Shown piece by piece: positions 62,773 through 64,000 of a stretch of 64,000 bases of DNA. This stretch comes from an uncultured Aquimarina sp. (GTDB lineage: Bacteria > Bacteroidota > Bacteroidia > Flavobacteriales > Flavobacteriaceae). The translations under genes and the position numbers were made by a program. The notes under the pieces are model-generated. The model worked only from the letters and a program-made list of their open reading frames with translations. It was not told the DNA's origin and searched no databases. The stretch spans positions 62,001 through 126,000 of the forward strand of contig NZ_CANLOZ010000001.1 in NCBI RefSeq assembly GCF_947492965.1, written 5' to 3'. Positions within the stretch are counted from its first letter, which is position 1. Each line of letters opens with the position of its first letter.

Positions 62773-63000
62773 TTGAAAGTCACCATTGCACATCTCAAAA
62801 AAGGTCAACGAGGATTGATTAAAGAAATTACTTCGGATACGATTCCTCTTAAGTTGCTGGAAATGGGTTGTTTACCTGGTAACGAAGTGCAGTTGGTTCA
62901 AACAGCTCCCTTTCAATGCCCAATGTATCTTACAATTAATGGTAGTCACCTAGCCATTCGAAAAGAGATCGCTTCACAAATAGAAATTGAAATTATTTAA
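62773..63000 (+). CDS. feoA: FeoA-like ferrous iron transport protein
   Basis: A 75-residue SH3-like protein. It starts at TTG: a TAA codon lies two codons upstream in frame, and no ATG is available before the conserved start VTIAHLKKGQRGLIKEI. LKLLEMGCLPGNEVQLV and NGSHLAIRKEIASQIEIE are the other FeoA blocks. FeoA is thought to bind FeoB and stimulate ferrous iron import. The feoB gene starts 14 bases downstream. Confidence 0.93.
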   Translation: MKVTIAHLKKGQRGLIKEITSDTIPLKLLEMGCLPGNEVQLVQTAPFQCPMYLTINGSHLAIRKEIASQIEIEII

Positions 63001-63014
63001 CCAGATTACTTTTT

Positions 63015-64000
63015 ATGGCTAAGCAGATTAAAGTTTCACTTATAGGAAACCCGAATACGGGTAAAACGTCTGTTTTTAATTTGCTTACAGGGTTAAACCA
63101 ACAAGTTGGTAATTATCCTGGTATTACGGTTGAAAAAAAAGAAGGTATTTGTAAACTACCAAGAGGAGTAAAAGCTCATATCTTAGATTTGCCAGGAACT
63201 TATAGTCTTAATGCATCTTCATTAGATGAGAATGTGGTGATAGAAATATTACTCAATAGAAAGGATAAAGATTTTCCGGATGTAGCTGTGGTAGTAACGG
63301 ATGTAGAAAACCTGAAAAGAAATTTATTACTATTTACTCAAATTAAGGATTTAGAAATCCCAACAATTCTGGTCATTAATATGGCAGATCGTATGAGTAA
63401 AACAGGTATTTCCTTGGATATTCCATTGCTAGAAAAAGAGTTGAATACAAAGATTGCATTAATAAGTGCTAGAAAAAATCAAGGTATAGATGAGCTAAAG
63501 GAATTAATTCTATCCTATAAAACACTCCCAGTAAAACCTTGTCTCAATGCGTTAAGTTTTGATCCTGATTATTTTGGAAGACTTCAAAAGGCTTTTCCAG
63601 ATCAATCTTTGTATAAACTATGGTTGGTAATTACTCAGGATGTAAATTTCAGAAAAGTAGAAAAAAAGAAACTGTCTATATCACCAGATTTTGAAATTAA
63701 ATCAGAGAGTGAATTAAAACGATTTCAGCAAAAAGAAACTATAAAGAGATATCAGTTTATTAATCAGGTGCTCAAAAAAGGTCTCTTTGTAGACGAAAAA
63801 TCTGCTACTGGATTACGTGCTCGGCTGGATAGAGTATTGACCCACAGATTTTGGGGCTATTTTATATTTTTTGCAATCCTATTATTAATATTTCAAGCTA
63901 TCTATGATTGGTCTTCTTATCCAATGGACCTAATAGATGAGGGATTTGCTTGGTTAAGTGAGAGTACTAAATCTTTATTACCTGCAGGACCTTTTGTAGA
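63015..64000 (+). CDS. feoB: FeoB ferrous iron transporter, 3' end beyond window
   Basis: The reading frame is open from ATG 63015 to the window end (328 codons visible). The cytosolic G domain has the P-loop GNPNTGKTS (11-19), the switch segment QVGNYPGITVEKKEG, the DLPGTYSL G3 motif and NMADR for guanine. The visible part ends in the first membrane helices (FWGYFIFFAILLLIFQAIYD), where the GTP-gated iron channel begins. It forms an operon with feoA. Confidence 0.95.
   Translation, partial: MAKQIKVSLIGNPNTGKTSVFNLLTGLNQQVGNYPGITVEKKEGICKLPRGVKAHILDLPGTYSLNASSLDENVVIEILLNRKDKDFPDVAVVVTDVENLKRNLLLFTQIKDLEIPTILVINMADRMSKTGISLDIPLLEKELNTKIALISARKNQGIDELKELILSYKTLPVKPCLNALSFDPDYFGRLQKAFPDQSLYKLWLVITQDVNFRKVEKKKLSISPDFEIKSESELKRFQQKETIKRYQFINQVLKKGLFVDEKSATGLRARLDRVLTHRFWGYFIFFAILLLIFQAIYDWSSYPMDLIDEGFAWLSESTKSLLPAGPFV

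Noticed and set aside
62579..62776. Plus-strand frame of 65 codons upstream of feoA
   Set aside because: It overlaps terminator-like hairpins and the feoA promoter element and shows no coherent protein pattern.
1..64000. Insertion sequences, integrases, attachment sites or a replication origin
   Set aside because: I looked for transposase and integrase motifs and for repeats around the tRNA gene and saw none; the tRNA-Asn gene is not flanked by an obvious island.

Overview
The window is AT-rich DNA from a Bacteroidota bacterium, most likely a marine Flavobacteriaceae member (Aquimarina-like, an inference from gene content only). The supporting signs are a type IX secretion C-terminal sorting domain, GG-leader lanthipeptide precursors with a split LanB, a TPR/transmembrane/AraC regulator, GIN-domain and DUF6268-like proteins, and TAnnTTTG-type promoter elements with weak Shine-Dalgarno sites. 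I see no insertion sequence, integrase, prophage or CRISPR array. There is one tRNA gene, tRNA-Asn, at 58753-58826.

Region 1 (1-6639) is a class I lanthipeptide-type locus: a truncated TPR-AraC regulator, two short GG-leader precursors each followed by terminator-like hairpins, LanC, the LanB glutamylation half and a separate LanB elimination half. No exporter or leader peptidase is visible. Region 2 (6755-13439) holds a 1812-residue secreted protein with FG-GAP repeats, fourteen near-identical 79-residue repeats and a sorting domain, then a lipoprotein and a third GG-leader peptide on the minus strand whose C-terminus resembles precursor 2. Region 3 (13636-16921, minus) encodes a cNMP-binding/thioredoxin-reductase-like flavoprotein lacking the CxxC, a YjdI-like ferredoxin, a GNAT protein and a YihY/BrkB membrane protein.

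Region 4 (17015-26044, plus) is a putative metallopeptidase followed by a tight five-gene operon: HD phosphohydrolase fused to a Pycsar-type transmembrane effector domain, GH3-like ligase, a 1241-residue lipoprotein combining a calcineurin-like phosphatase, a kinase-like middle region and an outer-membrane barrel, a PAP2 phosphatase and a second small barrel. Together they suggest envelope phosphate, nucleotide or lipid chemistry.

Region 5 (26053-58157) looks like a general-stress island: cardiolipin synthase, DUF1328, PA2169-type four-helix protein, two DUF2945 proteins, Pmp3/YqaE, AI-2E-type permease, two MscS channels, topoisomerase IB, DUF2254, Dps, YtxH/holin-like proteins, aldehyde dehydrogenase, pyruvate oxidase, hibernation factor, nitroreductase and DJ-1/PfpI. 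Interleaved are five paralogous AraC regulators with a shared uncharacterised N-terminal domain, a degenerate SRAP protein, a cyclase-like DUF2652 protein and a two-component/AraC cluster at 51.5-55 kb.

Region 6 (58753-64000) returns to housekeeping: tRNA-Asn, RseP, a SCO-like protein, an astacin-like lipoprotein metallopeptidase with a small lipoprotein, and feoA-feoB, the latter cut by the window end.
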